Below, one piece after another: positions 19,318 through 27,390 of a stretch of DNA of 64,000 nucleotides. A program made the position numbers and the translations under genes. The notes beneath the pieces are model-generated. The model had not been told where the DNA came from. It was given only the letters and a program-made list of their open reading frames with translations, and made no database searches. The stretch lies in assembly GCF_000178455.1 (NCBI RefSeq), contig NZ_ADNU01000037.1, forward strand, positions 45,566-109,565, given 5' to 3'. This stretch comes from Brevibacterium mcbrellneri ATCC 49030 (GTDB taxonomy: Bacteria > Actinomycetota > Actinomycetes > Actinomycetales > Brevibacteriaceae). Positions within the stretch are counted from its first letter, which is position 1. Every line of letters begins with the position of its first letter.

Positions 19318-19883
19318 TGGTGGACCAGCCGCGCATTGAGGCAGCGGTCCGCGAAATCCTGTACGCGATTGGCGAAGACCCCAACCGCGACGGACTACAG
19401 GAAACACCCGGGCGAGTAGCCCGTGCGTATGCGGAACTGTTCGCCGGAATCGGACAAGACCCGGCAGAAGTGCTGTCAACCACGTTTGAGATTGGCCACG
19501 ACGAAATGGTGTTGGTGCGCAACATCGAAATGTTCTCCACGTGTGAACATCACTTGTTGCCGTTCCACGGGGTTGCGCACGTGGGTTACATCCCCAACAC
19601 CTCGGGACGTGTGACCGGGCTTTCGAAGCTGGCACGCTTAGTCGAACTGTACGCGCGCAGGCCACAGGTCCAGGAACGGCTCACTGGCCAGATCGCCGAC
19701 GCACTCATGGAACACCTGGAACCTCGGGGCGCAATCGTGGTGATCGAAGCGGAACACCTGTGCATGTCCATGCGCGGTGTGGACAAGGCCGGCGCGTCAA
19801 CAATTACGTCAGCTGTACGCGGTAGCCTGCGCAAACCAACATCGCGGGCTGAGGCCATGAGTCTGATCCGAGGCACAACATGA
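19317..19883 (+). CDS. folE: GTP cyclohydrolase I
   Basis: First step of tetrahydrofolate synthesis, GTP to dihydroneopterin triphosphate. The zinc-site motif [10 protein letters not shown] and the HLCMSMRG segment are both present in 188 residues. The ATG overlaps the ftsH stop (TAATG), and folP begins inside its 3' end (ATGA), so it belongs to the ftsH-fol operon. Confidence 0.97.
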   Translation: MVDQPRIEAAVREILYAIGEDPNRDGLQETPGRVARAYAELFAGIGQDPAEVLSTTFEIGHDEMVLVRNIEMFSTCEHHLLPFHGVAHVGYIPNTSGRVTGLSKLARLVELYARRPQVQERLTGQIADALMEHLEPRGAIVVIEAEHLCMSMRGVDKAGASTITSAVRGSLRKPTSRAEAMSLIRGTT

Positions 19884-20680
19884 AAATCATGGGGATTTTG
19901 AACGTCACCCCAGATTCCTTTTCTGACGGTGGGCGCTACTTCGACACCACGAGTGCGCTCGACCACGCACACCAAATGGTTGAAGACGGTGCCCACATCA
20001 TTGACGTGGGAGGCGAATCGACGCGCCCCGGTTCAGCCCGGGTGGGTGAAGAAGAGGAGCTACGCCGCGTGCTCCCCGTGGTCACAGAGCTTGCCAAACA
20101 GGGGATTGCGGTGAGCGTGGACTCCATGAACGCGTCCACCATGCGCGCGTGCCTAGAAGCAGGGGCACGCTACATCAATGACGTGTCAGCAGGGCAAATG
20201 GACCCCGACATGCTACGACTGGCGGCTGAAACACACAGCGAAATCATCCTCATGCACTGGCGCGGCCTGCTGTGTGACGCGGGCGCCGTATTCCACTACG
20301 AGAACGTAGTAGAAGAAGTGCGCGAAGAACTGAGCCAGCGAGTCGACGCCGCCGTAGACGCGGGTGTGAACCCCGGCCGCATCATCGTGGATCCTGGGCT
20401 GGGTTTTTCGAAGAACGCGCAACACAACTGGACACTCATGTCCCACCTGGACCGGCTGGCCAGTTTGGGTCCCCGGCTGCTGGTGGCAGGTTCGCGCAAA
20501 AGGTTCCTGTCCTCGCATCTGGAGGAAACCGGCGCCGAGGTGGACGAACGCAATTTGGATATTGCCACCTCGGCATTGACCGCCCTTGCCTGCCACGCGC
20601 GCGCCTGGGGCGTGCGCGTCCACGATGTGCGCACCTCGGCGGTGGTCGCCAGCGTCACCGAACGGGCCCTCCATGGGTGA
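19880..20680 (+). CDS. folP: Dihydropteroate synthase
   Basis: Condenses p-aminobenzoate with the pterin pyrophosphate; the sulfonamide target. The pterin-binding signature [13 protein letters not shown] is near the N-terminus and GGESTRPG follows. The length is 266 residues. It overlaps folE at its start and the folB-folK gene at its end, each by a few bases, implying coupled translation of the folate enzymes. Confidence 0.97.
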   Translation: MKIMGILNVTPDSFSDGGRYFDTTSALDHAHQMVEDGAHIIDVGGESTRPGSARVGEEEELRRVLPVVTELAKQGIAVSVDSMNASTMRACLEAGARYINDVSAGQMDPDMLRLAAETHSEIILMHWRGLLCDAGAVFHYENVVEEVREELSQRVDAAVDAGVNPGRIIVDPGLGFSKNAQHNWTLMSHLDRLASLGPRLLVAGSRKRFLSSHLEETGAEVDERNLDIATSALTALACHARAWGVRVHDVRTSAVVASVTERALHG

Positions 20681-21599
20681 CGACCGGATCACTCTGACCG
20701 GGTTGAAAGCGCGTGGTTTTCACGGGGTTTTCGACTTTGAAAAGCGCGAGGGTCAAGATTTTGTGGTCGACGTGGTGCTCCACGCCGACCACGCGCAGGC
20801 TGGGGCGTCAGACCGGTTAGAAGACACCATCAACTATGCGGATGTCGCGCAGATTGTGGCGGACCGCGTCACGGGTGAGCCCTTTGACTTGATTGAAGCT
20901 CTGGCATGGGCAATTGCCGGTGACTTGTTGCGCGTGGCGGGTTCGGTGGAAGTCACAGTCCACAAGCCACAGGCGCCCATTGACCAGGACTTTCAGGATG
21001 TTTCGGTCACCGTGCGGAGGACTGGTGTTGAGCGCGAGCGGTTGCAACACGAGCGGCGGGCACGCGGCGGGCAAGCCGTGATCGGTGTGGGGGCCAACAT
21101 GGGCAACCCCGCTGAAACGGTCCAGAGCGCCATGGACGCGCTTGACCTGCACCCGCATATCACGATTCTTCAGCGGTCCTCGCTGTATAGGTCCGCGCCT
21201 GTTGGTGGAGTCGAACAAGACGACTTCATCAACGCGGTGATGACGGTTGAGGCCACACTTTCTGCGTATGAACTGTTGGGCGTGTGCCAAGGTATTGAGC
21301 TGGCGCACGGTCGCACGCGCGACGTGCGGTGGGGGCCGCGCACGCTGGATCTGGACCTCATCCGGTTCACTCCGCATGAGGGGCTGGGCCGGGGCGAGGG
21401 CTTAGGAGATGCGGGCGCCGAACTGAAACTCACAGACCCGGTGCTTACTTTGCCTCACCCAGAAGCGGGTAACCGAGCGTTTGTGCTTACACCCTGGCAT
21501 GAAATTGATCCCAGCGCGACAATAGACGTAGACGGCGCAACGCTGACGCTTCGTGAACGACTGGAAGAGCTTAGTGACCAGGGGGTTGAACGAGCATGA
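20673..21599 (+). CDS. folB/folK: Bifunctional dihydroneopterin aldolase / HPPK (FolB-FolK fusion)
   Basis: One 308-residue reading frame carries two folate enzymes. Residues 1 to about 120 are FolB (GLKARGFHGVFDFEKREGQ, aldolase). About 130-308 are FolK, the pyrophosphokinase, with VIGVGANMGNP, RSAPVGGVEQDDFINAV, the catalytic GPRTLDLDLIRF and LPHPEAGNRAFVL. I choose the ATG at 20673, which overlaps the folP stop; upstream in-frame starts lie deep in folP. FolB-FolK fusions occur in several actinobacteria and give channelled steps between neopterin and the FolP substrate. Confidence 0.95.
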   Translation: MGDDRITLTGLKARGFHGVFDFEKREGQDFVVDVVLHADHAQAGASDRLEDTINYADVAQIVADRVTGEPFDLIEALAWAIAGDLLRVAGSVEVTVHKPQAPIDQDFQDVSVTVRRTGVERERLQHERRARGGQAVIGVGANMGNPAETVQSAMDALDLHPHITILQRSSLYRSAPVGGVEQDDFINAVMTVEATLSAYELLGVCQGIELAHGRTRDVRWGPRTLDLDLIRFTPHEGLGRGEGLGDAGAELKLTDPVLTLPHPEAGNRAFVLTPWHEIDPSATIDVDGATLTLRERLEELSDQGVERA

Positions 21600-22057
21600 G
21601 CCAGACCAAACCCAAGACGCTTGCGATTGCAGGTTTACTTGGGCTGGCACTTGCCTACATGTTCAACTTCATGTGGGAAACTTACGGCCAAGTGTTGCCG
21701 GGAATCCCGTGGCTGGCAATCGTGGGAATGTTGATCCTTTCGGTTGTTCTTCTGGTGCTTGGCCTTCCCATCAAAAAGTGGAACGAAGGCGATCGCACCC
21801 GCGTCCTCGACCCACTTAAGGCTGCTCGCGTGGCCATCATGGCCAAAGCCGCCGCACTTGCCGGGTCAAGCCTCACAGGATGGTACGCGGGAAGTGCCGT
21901 GTATCTGCTCACAACGGCCGGTGGCGCGCGCAGTTCTACCGGTGCGGGCATGCTTTTGGCAGTAGCTGCCGCAGCGGTTTTGATGATCGTGGGCCTTATC
22001 GTAGAGTCATACTGCCAATTGCCGCCCGACGACCCAGAGGGGGCCGAGCCTGCATGA
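21596..22057 (+). CDS. DUF3180 membrane protein
   Basis: A 153-residue protein with four predicted membrane helices (about 8-26, 38-58, 80-102 and 118-138). This family regularly follows folK in actinobacteria, but its function is unknown. Its start overlaps the folB-folK stop (ATGA) and its own stop overlaps the next gene. The loop KKWNEGDRTRVLDPLKAARV between helices 2 and 3 is the most conserved-looking part. Confidence 0.88.
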   Translation: MSQTKPKTLAIAGLLGLALAYMFNFMWETYGQVLPGIPWLAIVGMLILSVVLLVLGLPIKKWNEGDRTRVLDPLKAARVAIMAKAAALAGSSLTGWYAGSAVYLLTTAGGARSSTGAGMLLAVAAAAVLMIVGLIVESYCQLPPDDPEGAEPA

Positions 22058-22518
22058 ATGATCAGATCGTTCCAGTAAATAGCAAACTGTTCTACGTGTG
22101 GCTGGTGAACGGTCTGTGGTTTGTTGTCGTTGCTGTTGTGGCGTGCGTGATGGCAGCACTTTTTCTTCCCTGGTGGGCTCCAGTCACAGTTGGTGTTCTT
22201 GCTGTGATCGGAATTGTCTGGTGGGTTATCGTTGCCCACCGTCAGGTGAAGAATTTGGGGTACGCAATCCGGGAAAATGACTTGCTCATCCAGCGAGGGA
22301 TCATGTTCCGCAGCACCACGGTCGTGCCCTTTGGACGCATGCAGTTCGTCGATGTTTCCTCCGGGCCTGTGAGCCGTTTCTTTGGGTTGGCAACAGTGGA
22401 ACTGCACACTGCCTCGGCGTCCTCAGACGCAACCATTCCAGGGCTGCCCGCTCAAGACGCAGACCACCTGCGCGAACTTCTGGCGCAGCGCGGTGAAACT
22501 CACCTGGCCGGATTGTGA
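22054..22518 (+). CDS. PH-like (bPH2/YdbS-type) membrane protein
   Basis: A 154-residue protein with two N-terminal membrane helices (about 20-62) and a bacterial PH2 domain whose hallmark is VPFGRMQFVDVSSGPVSRFF followed by GLATVELHTA. YdbS/YdbT pairs of this kind are membrane proteins of poorly defined function. It starts at the ATG overlapping the DUF3180 stop and is followed at once by a larger PH2 protein, the usual pair. Confidence 0.87.
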   Translation: MNDQIVPVNSKLFYVWLVNGLWFVVVAVVACVMAALFLPWWAPVTVGVLAVIGIVWWVIVAHRQVKNLGYAIRENDLLIQRGIMFRSTTVVPFGRMQFVDVSSGPVSRFFGLATVELHTASASSDATIPGLPAQDADHLRELLAQRGETHLAGL

Positions 22519-24251
22519 GGCCACCGGTGTCACAGGAAAACCCAGACGCGCAGAACACCCCGGAGGCAGAGCCAGACGCGCAGCCAGACCAGCTCGACTG
22601 GCACCGAGTCCATCCCGCCACCCCGTTCCTCGACGTGGGACTGGGGCTGATCGCGCTCGTCGTGGCGTTCGTGTCCTTCTCGTTCAACCAAGTCCAAGAC
22701 CTTATTCAGCTTGTGGTCTTTGCCGTCGAACACGGAACGCTCGACTTTATTCTTAAGAACCTCGCCTGGTTGCTGGTAGGTGTGGCAGTTTTTGCTGGAG
22801 TTATTGCCCTCAACTGGTGGTCGTGGCGGGTGCGTGCATACGCGATTGACCACAACGCGGTGTACTCGCGCTGGGGGATCCTTAACAAACAGCTGCGTAA
22901 AGCGCGCTTGGACCGTGTGCAGTCGATCGACATCCGGCAGCGGTTCATGGCACGGATCTTCGGAATGGCGGAACTCACTTTCGACGTCGCCGGTGGCGAG
23001 GGCTCGGAAGTCACCATCAAGTTCCTCACCAAGAAACAGGCCGAAGACCTGCGCGAAGACATGCTCGCGCAAGTCCGTGCCGTGAAGAATGAGAAACGTG
23101 CGCCTGCGGAACCAACGGCCGAGGTCGCCCCGACTAGCCTCGCCCCTGAAGATATCCCCGCGCACAGTCCGCACACTGAGGCCCCGGGAACGACCTCGGC
23201 GGACCACGCAAAAGCCCACCGCCACGGTGCGCCTGCCGGAAGCCGCATCACCACAAGTCTGAGCACCGGGATTAGCACGGTCGCAGAAGACTTGACGGAA
23301 ACCGTGGATTCCGTGCTCATGCCGTACCGCATTAAATCCAATGTGAGTGCCGACGGTCGGTTACTCATGGTTCCGGCACACCGCGTGATTCTTTCGCGAC
23401 TGGTTTCCGGGACGACGCTTGCGTTGGTCCTGAGCGCGCTGGTAATCCTTGTGGCCATTGCTGTGGTTGCGCTACTGCCCAACTCGTCGTTCAGCTTTGG
23501 TGGGCTGGCCGGTTTCGTTGGTATCATCGCAGGTCTTGCCTCAGTGGTGAGGAAAGGTTTTGCCGAATCCAACTTCGCTGTGTCGATCACCGGTGACGGC
23601 CTGGCGATCACCTCCGGGCTACTGGATACGCGCCGGAGCGTGATCCCTTTGGACCGTATCCAGGCTGTCGAACTGACCCAGAGTATCTTGTGGCGACCAT
23701 TTGGTTGGTGGCGTGCCACGTTCAACCTGGCCGGAACGTCCGACACTGACAAAGGCTCTGTTCTGCTTCCCGTGGGAACGCTCGATGAAGTGATGGTGCT
23801 TTTGGGGCTAGTGCTTCCCGACCCTGGAGTTCCTGAGGACATCCACGGTGGTGACCTGATTCGTGAAGCGGCACTGAAGAAGTCCAAGGGTGAGCCGGTG
23901 GGGCAGGCCGCACGCATGTTCACGCACCAACCCGCGTCGTCAAAGTGGCTAGACCCGATTTCGTGGAAATCCAACGTGTTTGCTTTCACCGACACCATGC
24001 TTGTGGTGCGCAGGGGAGTGCTGGAACGTAAAGTCCAGCTGGTGCCCCATGCCCGCGTGCAGTCCCTGGCGTTAGAGGAAGGGCCACTCCAGTCTGCCCT
24101 GGGGCTGAAATCGATCAGCATCCACTCCACCAGCGGCCCGGTCCACCCGCACATTTACCACTTCGATGGCGCTGATGGGCACGCTTTGCTGAACGACTAC
24201 GCGGAACGTACCGTGCACGCACGCCGTGTGCTTGACGGAGTCGAAGCCTAG
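22515..24251 (+). CDS. Multi-PH2-domain membrane protein (YdbT-type)
   Basis: A 578-residue partner of the preceding protein. It has membrane helices near residues 42-65 and 78-100, a first PH2 domain with RKARLDRVQSIDIRQRFMAR, an Ala/Pro/Thr-rich linker (about 195-260), two more helices (about 300-345), a second PH2 domain with SVIPLDRIQAVELTQSILW, and a third, LVPHARVQSLALEEGPLQSA. The duplicated layout matches YdbT-like proteins. The GTG start overlaps the preceding stop. The molecular role is unknown. Confidence 0.88.
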   Translation: MRPPVSQENPDAQNTPEAEPDAQPDQLDWHRVHPATPFLDVGLGLIALVVAFVSFSFNQVQDLIQLVVFAVEHGTLDFILKNLAWLLVGVAVFAGVIALNWWSWRVRAYAIDHNAVYSRWGILNKQLRKARLDRVQSIDIRQRFMARIFGMAELTFDVAGGEGSEVTIKFLTKKQAEDLREDMLAQVRAVKNEKRAPAEPTAEVAPTSLAPEDIPAHSPHTEAPGTTSADHAKAHRHGAPAGSRITTSLSTGISTVAEDLTETVDSVLMPYRIKSNVSADGRLLMVPAHRVILSRLVSGTTLALVLSALVILVAIAVVALLPNSSFSFGGLAGFVGIIAGLASVVRKGFAESNFAVSITGDGLAITSGLLDTRRSVIPLDRIQAVELTQSILWRPFGWWRATFNLAGTSDTDKGSVLLPVGTLDEVMVLLGLVLPDPGVPEDIHGGDLIREAALKKSKGEPVGQAARMFTHQPASSKWLDPISWKSNVFAFTDTMLVVRRGVLERKVQLVPHARVQSLALEEGPLQSALGLKSISIHSTSGPVHPHIYHFDGADGHALLNDYAERTVHARRVLDGVEA

Positions 24252-24259
24252 GAGGACAA

Positions 24260-25153
24260 ATGGACCAGACTCGATTGGGTGTTGGCATCGTGGGGACCGG
24301 TCGCGTGGGTGCCGTGATGGGGCGCGCACTGCGTGAAGCTGGGCACGCGATTGTGGGATGCACTGCCAGTTCTGAAGCCAGCCGTGACCGTGCTTCAGCC
24401 ATGTTGCCCGATGTCCCCATCCTGGACGTCGAAACGGTGGTGGAGCGTAGCGAATTAGTGCTGTTCACCGTCCCAGACGACATCCTTCCGGAATTGGTTT
24501 CTGGGCTGGCTAAGTTGGGGAAGTTTAACTCGGGTCAGATCGTGGCCCACTGCGCGGGCCGGTATGGGACCGAGGTGTTAGAACCTTCCGGAGCCATTCC
24601 CCTTGCGCTGCACCCGTCTTTGTCGTTTACCGGAACGAGCATCGACTTACCACGTCTGCGCCAGGCAACGATCGCGGTAACGGCCCCCAAACCTGTTTTG
24701 CCGATTGGGCAGGCTCTGGTGGTGGAAATTGGGGCCGAACCAGTGATCGTCGCCCCTGCGGACAGGCCGTTGTACCACGCGGCTATTTCACACGCGGCCA
24801 ATCACACGGTGGTGATACTTAGCCAGGCGCTGGAACTGTTGGCCAGTGTGGGCATGGAGAACCCGGCTCAGGTGTTGCACTCGTTGGTTGATGCGAGCGT
24901 GAACAACACTCTGCAGTCCGGTCCCAGTGCGCTGACCGGTCCTGTCTCGCGTGGAGATATTGGAACTGTTGAAGCACACTTGGAGGCCCTGACTGAGTTC
25001 AGCCTTGCTTCCGAAGGCGTGGCTACCCGTGACACCTATGTGGCCTTGGCGCGCGCAACCGTTGCTCGTGCGCTCACCAACGGCACGATCACTGACGCGC
25101 AAGCCACCGCCCTGTTGGACGTGCTGCAGGCGTCGAGCACAGATCCCAAATAG
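24260..25153 (+). CDS. DUF2520 Rossmann-fold oxidoreductase-like protein
   Basis: A 297-residue NAD(P)-binding protein with the glycine motif VGIVGTGRVGAVMGRAL at the N-terminus and a C-terminal helical DUF2520 domain (AAISHAANHTVVILSQALEL). It resembles a ketopantoate- or P5C-reductase-type fold, and in many actinobacteria it directly precedes panC. It follows the PH2 genes after eight bases, with AGGAGG before the ATG. Here panC is not next; lysS is. A role in pantoate metabolism is only contextual inference. Confidence 0.85.
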   Translation: MDQTRLGVGIVGTGRVGAVMGRALREAGHAIVGCTASSEASRDRASAMLPDVPILDVETVVERSELVLFTVPDDILPELVSGLAKLGKFNSGQIVAHCAGRYGTEVLEPSGAIPLALHPSLSFTGTSIDLPRLRQATIAVTAPKPVLPIGQALVVEIGAEPVIVAPADRPLYHAAISHAANHTVVILSQALELLASVGMENPAQVLHSLVDASVNNTLQSGPSALTGPVSRGDIGTVEAHLEALTEFSLASEGVATRDTYVALARATVARALTNGTITDAQATALLDVLQASSTDPK

Positions 25154-25174
25154 GAGCTGAACATATAAACGCGG

Positions 25175-25180
25175 TAGCCT
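25175..25180 (+). promoter_or_regulatory. -10 element of probable leaderless lysS transcript
   Basis: TAGCCT lies six bases before the lysS ATG and there is no ribosome site, a pattern that fits transcription starting at or next to the start codon. Confidence 0.5.
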
Positions 25181-25186
25181 AAGACC

Positions 25187-26689
25187 ATGCCTACCGATCA
25201 CGAAGAACACCTCGACCCTGAACAGTTGCGCATCCGCAAAGAGAAGCGTCAGCGCATGCTCGACGCAGGCGGTGAAGCGTACCCCGTTTCCGTTCCGCGC
25301 ACTCACACTTTGCAGGAAATCCGCGAGGCGTATCCGCACCTGGAAGCCGGAGAAGAAACTGACGACCGCGCTGGTGTCGTTGGTCGCGTTGTGTTCTTCC
25401 GCAACACCGGAAAGCTCTGCTTTGTGACCCTGCAGTCTGGTGACGGCACCCGCTTGCAGGGAATGTTGTCCCTCGCCGAGGTGGGACAAGAAGCGCTGGA
25501 CGCGTGGAAAGCTGATGTCGACTTAGGTGACATTGTTTTCTTGGAAGGGCGCGTGATTTGCTCTAAGCGCGGCGAGCTGTCGATCTTTGCTTCCCGTTGG
25601 GAAATGGCAGCCAAAGCGATCCGTCCGTTGCCACCGCAACACACTGAGCTGGGCGACGAAGGCCGTATGCGTCAGCGGTATTTGGATCTGATCATGCGCG
25701 AGGACGCGCGCAAGACGGTCCACATTCGTTCGGACGTGATGAAGTCACTGCGCAAAACGTTCGACGAACGCGGGTTCCTTGAAATTGAAACCCCTATGTT
25801 GCAGACAATTCCATCTGGTGCTGCTGCACGCCCATTCTCTACGCACATGAATGCGTACGACATGGAACTGTATTTGCGTATTGCGCCTGAGCTTTTCCTC
25901 AAGCGTGCTGTTGTTGGCGGGTTGGAAAAAGTTTTTGAAATTAACCGCAACTTCCGAAACGAAGGTGCGGACTCTACACACTCTCCGGAATTCGCAATGC
26001 TTGAAGCATATGAAGCATATGGCGATTATTCGACAATCGGGGAATTGACGAAAAAGCTTATTCAAAATGCTGCGGAAGAAGCCACTGGCTCGCTGCACGT
26101 GACTCTGGCTGACGGAACCGAATACGATTTCGGTGGCGAGTGGGCCACGGTGAGCATGTACGAAACGCTTTCCGAGGAGTGCGGGGAAACCGTTACGCCT
26201 GAAACCACAGTTGATGAGCTTTTAGCAATTGCCAAGAAGTGCGACATCGACGTGGAAGGTGTTTTCCGCGGACACGGAAAGCTTGTGGAAGAAATGTGGG
26301 AGCACTTCTACCAAGACAAGCTGTGGGAGCCCACCTTTGTCACAGACTTCCCGGTTGACACCTCGCCCTTGGTCCGTGAACACCGCTCAAAGCCTGGGGT
26401 TGTTGAGAAATGGGACCTCTACGTGCGTGGGTTCGAGCTGGCTACTGGATATTCAGAGCTGGTAGACCCCGTTGTCCAGCGGGAACGCTTTGAAGCGCAG
26501 ACGCGTAACGCCGCAAAGGGTGACGACGAAGCGATGCCTTTGGACGAAGACTTCCTCACCGCGATGGAGTTTGGAATGCCCCCATCAGGTGGAATGGGAA
26601 TGGGAATCGACCGGCTTCTCATGGCTCTTACTGGATTGGGAATTCGTGAAACAATTCTTTTCCCGCTTGTGAAGCCAATTGAAAATTAA
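25187..26689 (+). CDS. lysS: Lysyl-tRNA synthetase (class II)
   Basis: Charges tRNA-Lys. The 500-residue protein has an N-terminal OB-fold anticodon domain (about 60-165) and a class II catalytic core: motif 2 in [20 protein letters not shown] and motif 3 in [15 protein letters not shown]. No MprF-like membrane extension is fused, so this is a housekeeping enzyme. The ATG at 25187 lacks a Shine-Dalgarno sequence but has a TAGCCT box six bases away. lsr2 and clpC follow, the order seen in mycobacteria. Confidence 0.97.
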   Translation: MPTDHEEHLDPEQLRIRKEKRQRMLDAGGEAYPVSVPRTHTLQEIREAYPHLEAGEETDDRAGVVGRVVFFRNTGKLCFVTLQSGDGTRLQGMLSLAEVGQEALDAWKADVDLGDIVFLEGRVICSKRGELSIFASRWEMAAKAIRPLPPQHTELGDEGRMRQRYLDLIMREDARKTVHIRSDVMKSLRKTFDERGFLEIETPMLQTIPSGAAARPFSTHMNAYDMELYLRIAPELFLKRAVVGGLEKVFEINRNFRNEGADSTHSPEFAMLEAYEAYGDYSTIGELTKKLIQNAAEEATGSLHVTLADGTEYDFGGEWATVSMYETLSEECGETVTPETTVDELLAIAKKCDIDVEGVFRGHGKLVEEMWEHFYQDKLWEPTFVTDFPVDTSPLVREHRSKPGVVEKWDLYVRGFELATGYSELVDPVVQRERFEAQTRNAAKGDDEAMPLDEDFLTAMEFGMPPSGGMGMGIDRLLMALTGLGIRETILFPLVKPIEN

Positions 26690-26723
26690 TGATTACTGAA
26701 AGTAATGACATTAGCCCAAACGC

Positions 26724-26729
26724 TAGGAT
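26724..26729 (+). promoter_or_regulatory. -10 element before the small membrane protein and lsr2
   Basis: TAGGAT lies five bases before the GTG start at 26735, with no ribosome site, suggesting a leaderless transcript that would also carry lsr2. Confidence 0.45.
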
Positions 26730-26734
26730 AGATA

Positions 26735-26968
26735 GTGGAATACGTTAAAGTATTGCTTCCTTCGATCGTTGTCGGATTGATTTTTTGGTACGTGATTCGT
26801 GCCATTATTCGATCAGACAGCATCGAACGTAAACAAATGGACAAGTATTACGCTCAGCTAGCTGAATCAGAAGGGGCTTCGACGGCGCGGCCGGGATCCC
26901 ACAACGATCAGGTTGACCAAGCGGAAGGTAGCTCACATGGCACGCACGATGAAGGTCGTTCTCACTGA
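26735..26968 (+). CDS. Small single-pass membrane protein upstream of lsr2
   Basis: A 77-residue protein with one hydrophobic helix at about 5-24 (VLLPSIVVGLIFWYVIRAII), a short amphipathic helix, then a polar, His/Gly/Asp-rich tail. The tail overlaps the lsr2 start by 32 bases. A small membrane protein at this position is common in related genomes. I cannot assign a function. Coupling of its translation to lsr2 is likely from the overlap. Confidence 0.7.
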   Translation: MEYVKVLLPSIVVGLIFWYVIRAIIRSDSIERKQMDKYYAQLAESEGASTARPGSHNDQVDQAEGSSHGTHDEGRSH

Positions 26969-27263
26969 CGACATCGACGGAACTCCCGCAGACGAAACCA
27001 TCGAATTTTCGATTGACGGAAATCACTACGAAATTGAACTGAACAGCGACAACGCGGCTAAGTTCCGCGGTGCTTTTGAACCGTATGTTTCTAAGGCCCG
27101 TCGCGTCGCTGGTTCACGCACTCCTAAGAAGAAGGCATCGTCCAGCCGCGTCGATGCGACCAAGGTCAGGGACTGGGCACGCGACAACGGGTTCGAAGTT
27201 TCAGCCCGCGGACGTCTATCGAGTGAAGTGATCGAAGCATACGCGAAGTCACTGGCCCAATAA
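26937..27263 (+). CDS. lsr2: Lsr2 nucleoid-associated protein
   Basis: Actinobacterial H-NS analogue that bridges DNA and silences AT-rich, often horizontally acquired genes. The length is 108 residues. The N-terminal dimerisation domain begins MARTMKVVLTDDIDG, and the C-terminal DNA-binding domain VRDWARDNGFEVSARGRLS contains the RGR hook that enters the minor groove. The start ATG at 26937 has GGAAGG upstream and lies inside the preceding small gene. A strong hairpin follows the stop. Confidence 0.97.
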   Translation: MARTMKVVLTDDIDGTPADETIEFSIDGNHYEIELNSDNAAKFRGAFEPYVSKARRVAGSRTPKKKASSSRVDATKVRDWARDNGFEVSARGRLSSEVIEAYAKSLAQ

Positions 27264-27291
27264 CCTCATAAGCCGTCTAGGACTCACAGAA

Positions 27292-27329
27292 TTTCGCCAT
27301 CAGCCGAACTGTTTCGGCTGATGGCGAAA
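27292..27329. terminator. Perfect 17-bp hairpin between lsr2 and clpC
   Basis: TTTCGCCATCAGCCGAA at 27292-27308 pairs with its exact complement at 27313-27329 across a 4-base loop. There is no long T-run, as is usual for actinobacterial terminators. It probably ends the lysS-lsr2 transcripts. Confidence 0.8.
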
Positions 27330-27390
27330 CTGCAAATAAAACACTGGCCCGCATGGTTACAGTCTTAGAAATCCAGAAATAGGAGGGCAA

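Noticed and set aside
18637..19665. 342-codon minus-strand frame opposite the ftsH end and folE
   Set aside because: Crosses two conserved genes; no motif and no promoter.
22706..24154. Long open frame on the minus strand opposite the multi-PH2 gene (482 codons)
   Set aside because: Antisense to a well-supported membrane protein in a coupled operon; composition is Ser/Arg/Thr-rich as expected from a shadow frame, with no recognisable domain.
26692..26706. ATTACT-GAA-AGTAAT hairpin after lysS as a terminator
   Set aside because: Short, AT-only stem next to a promoter box; too weak to terminate and more likely part of the AT-rich promoter region.
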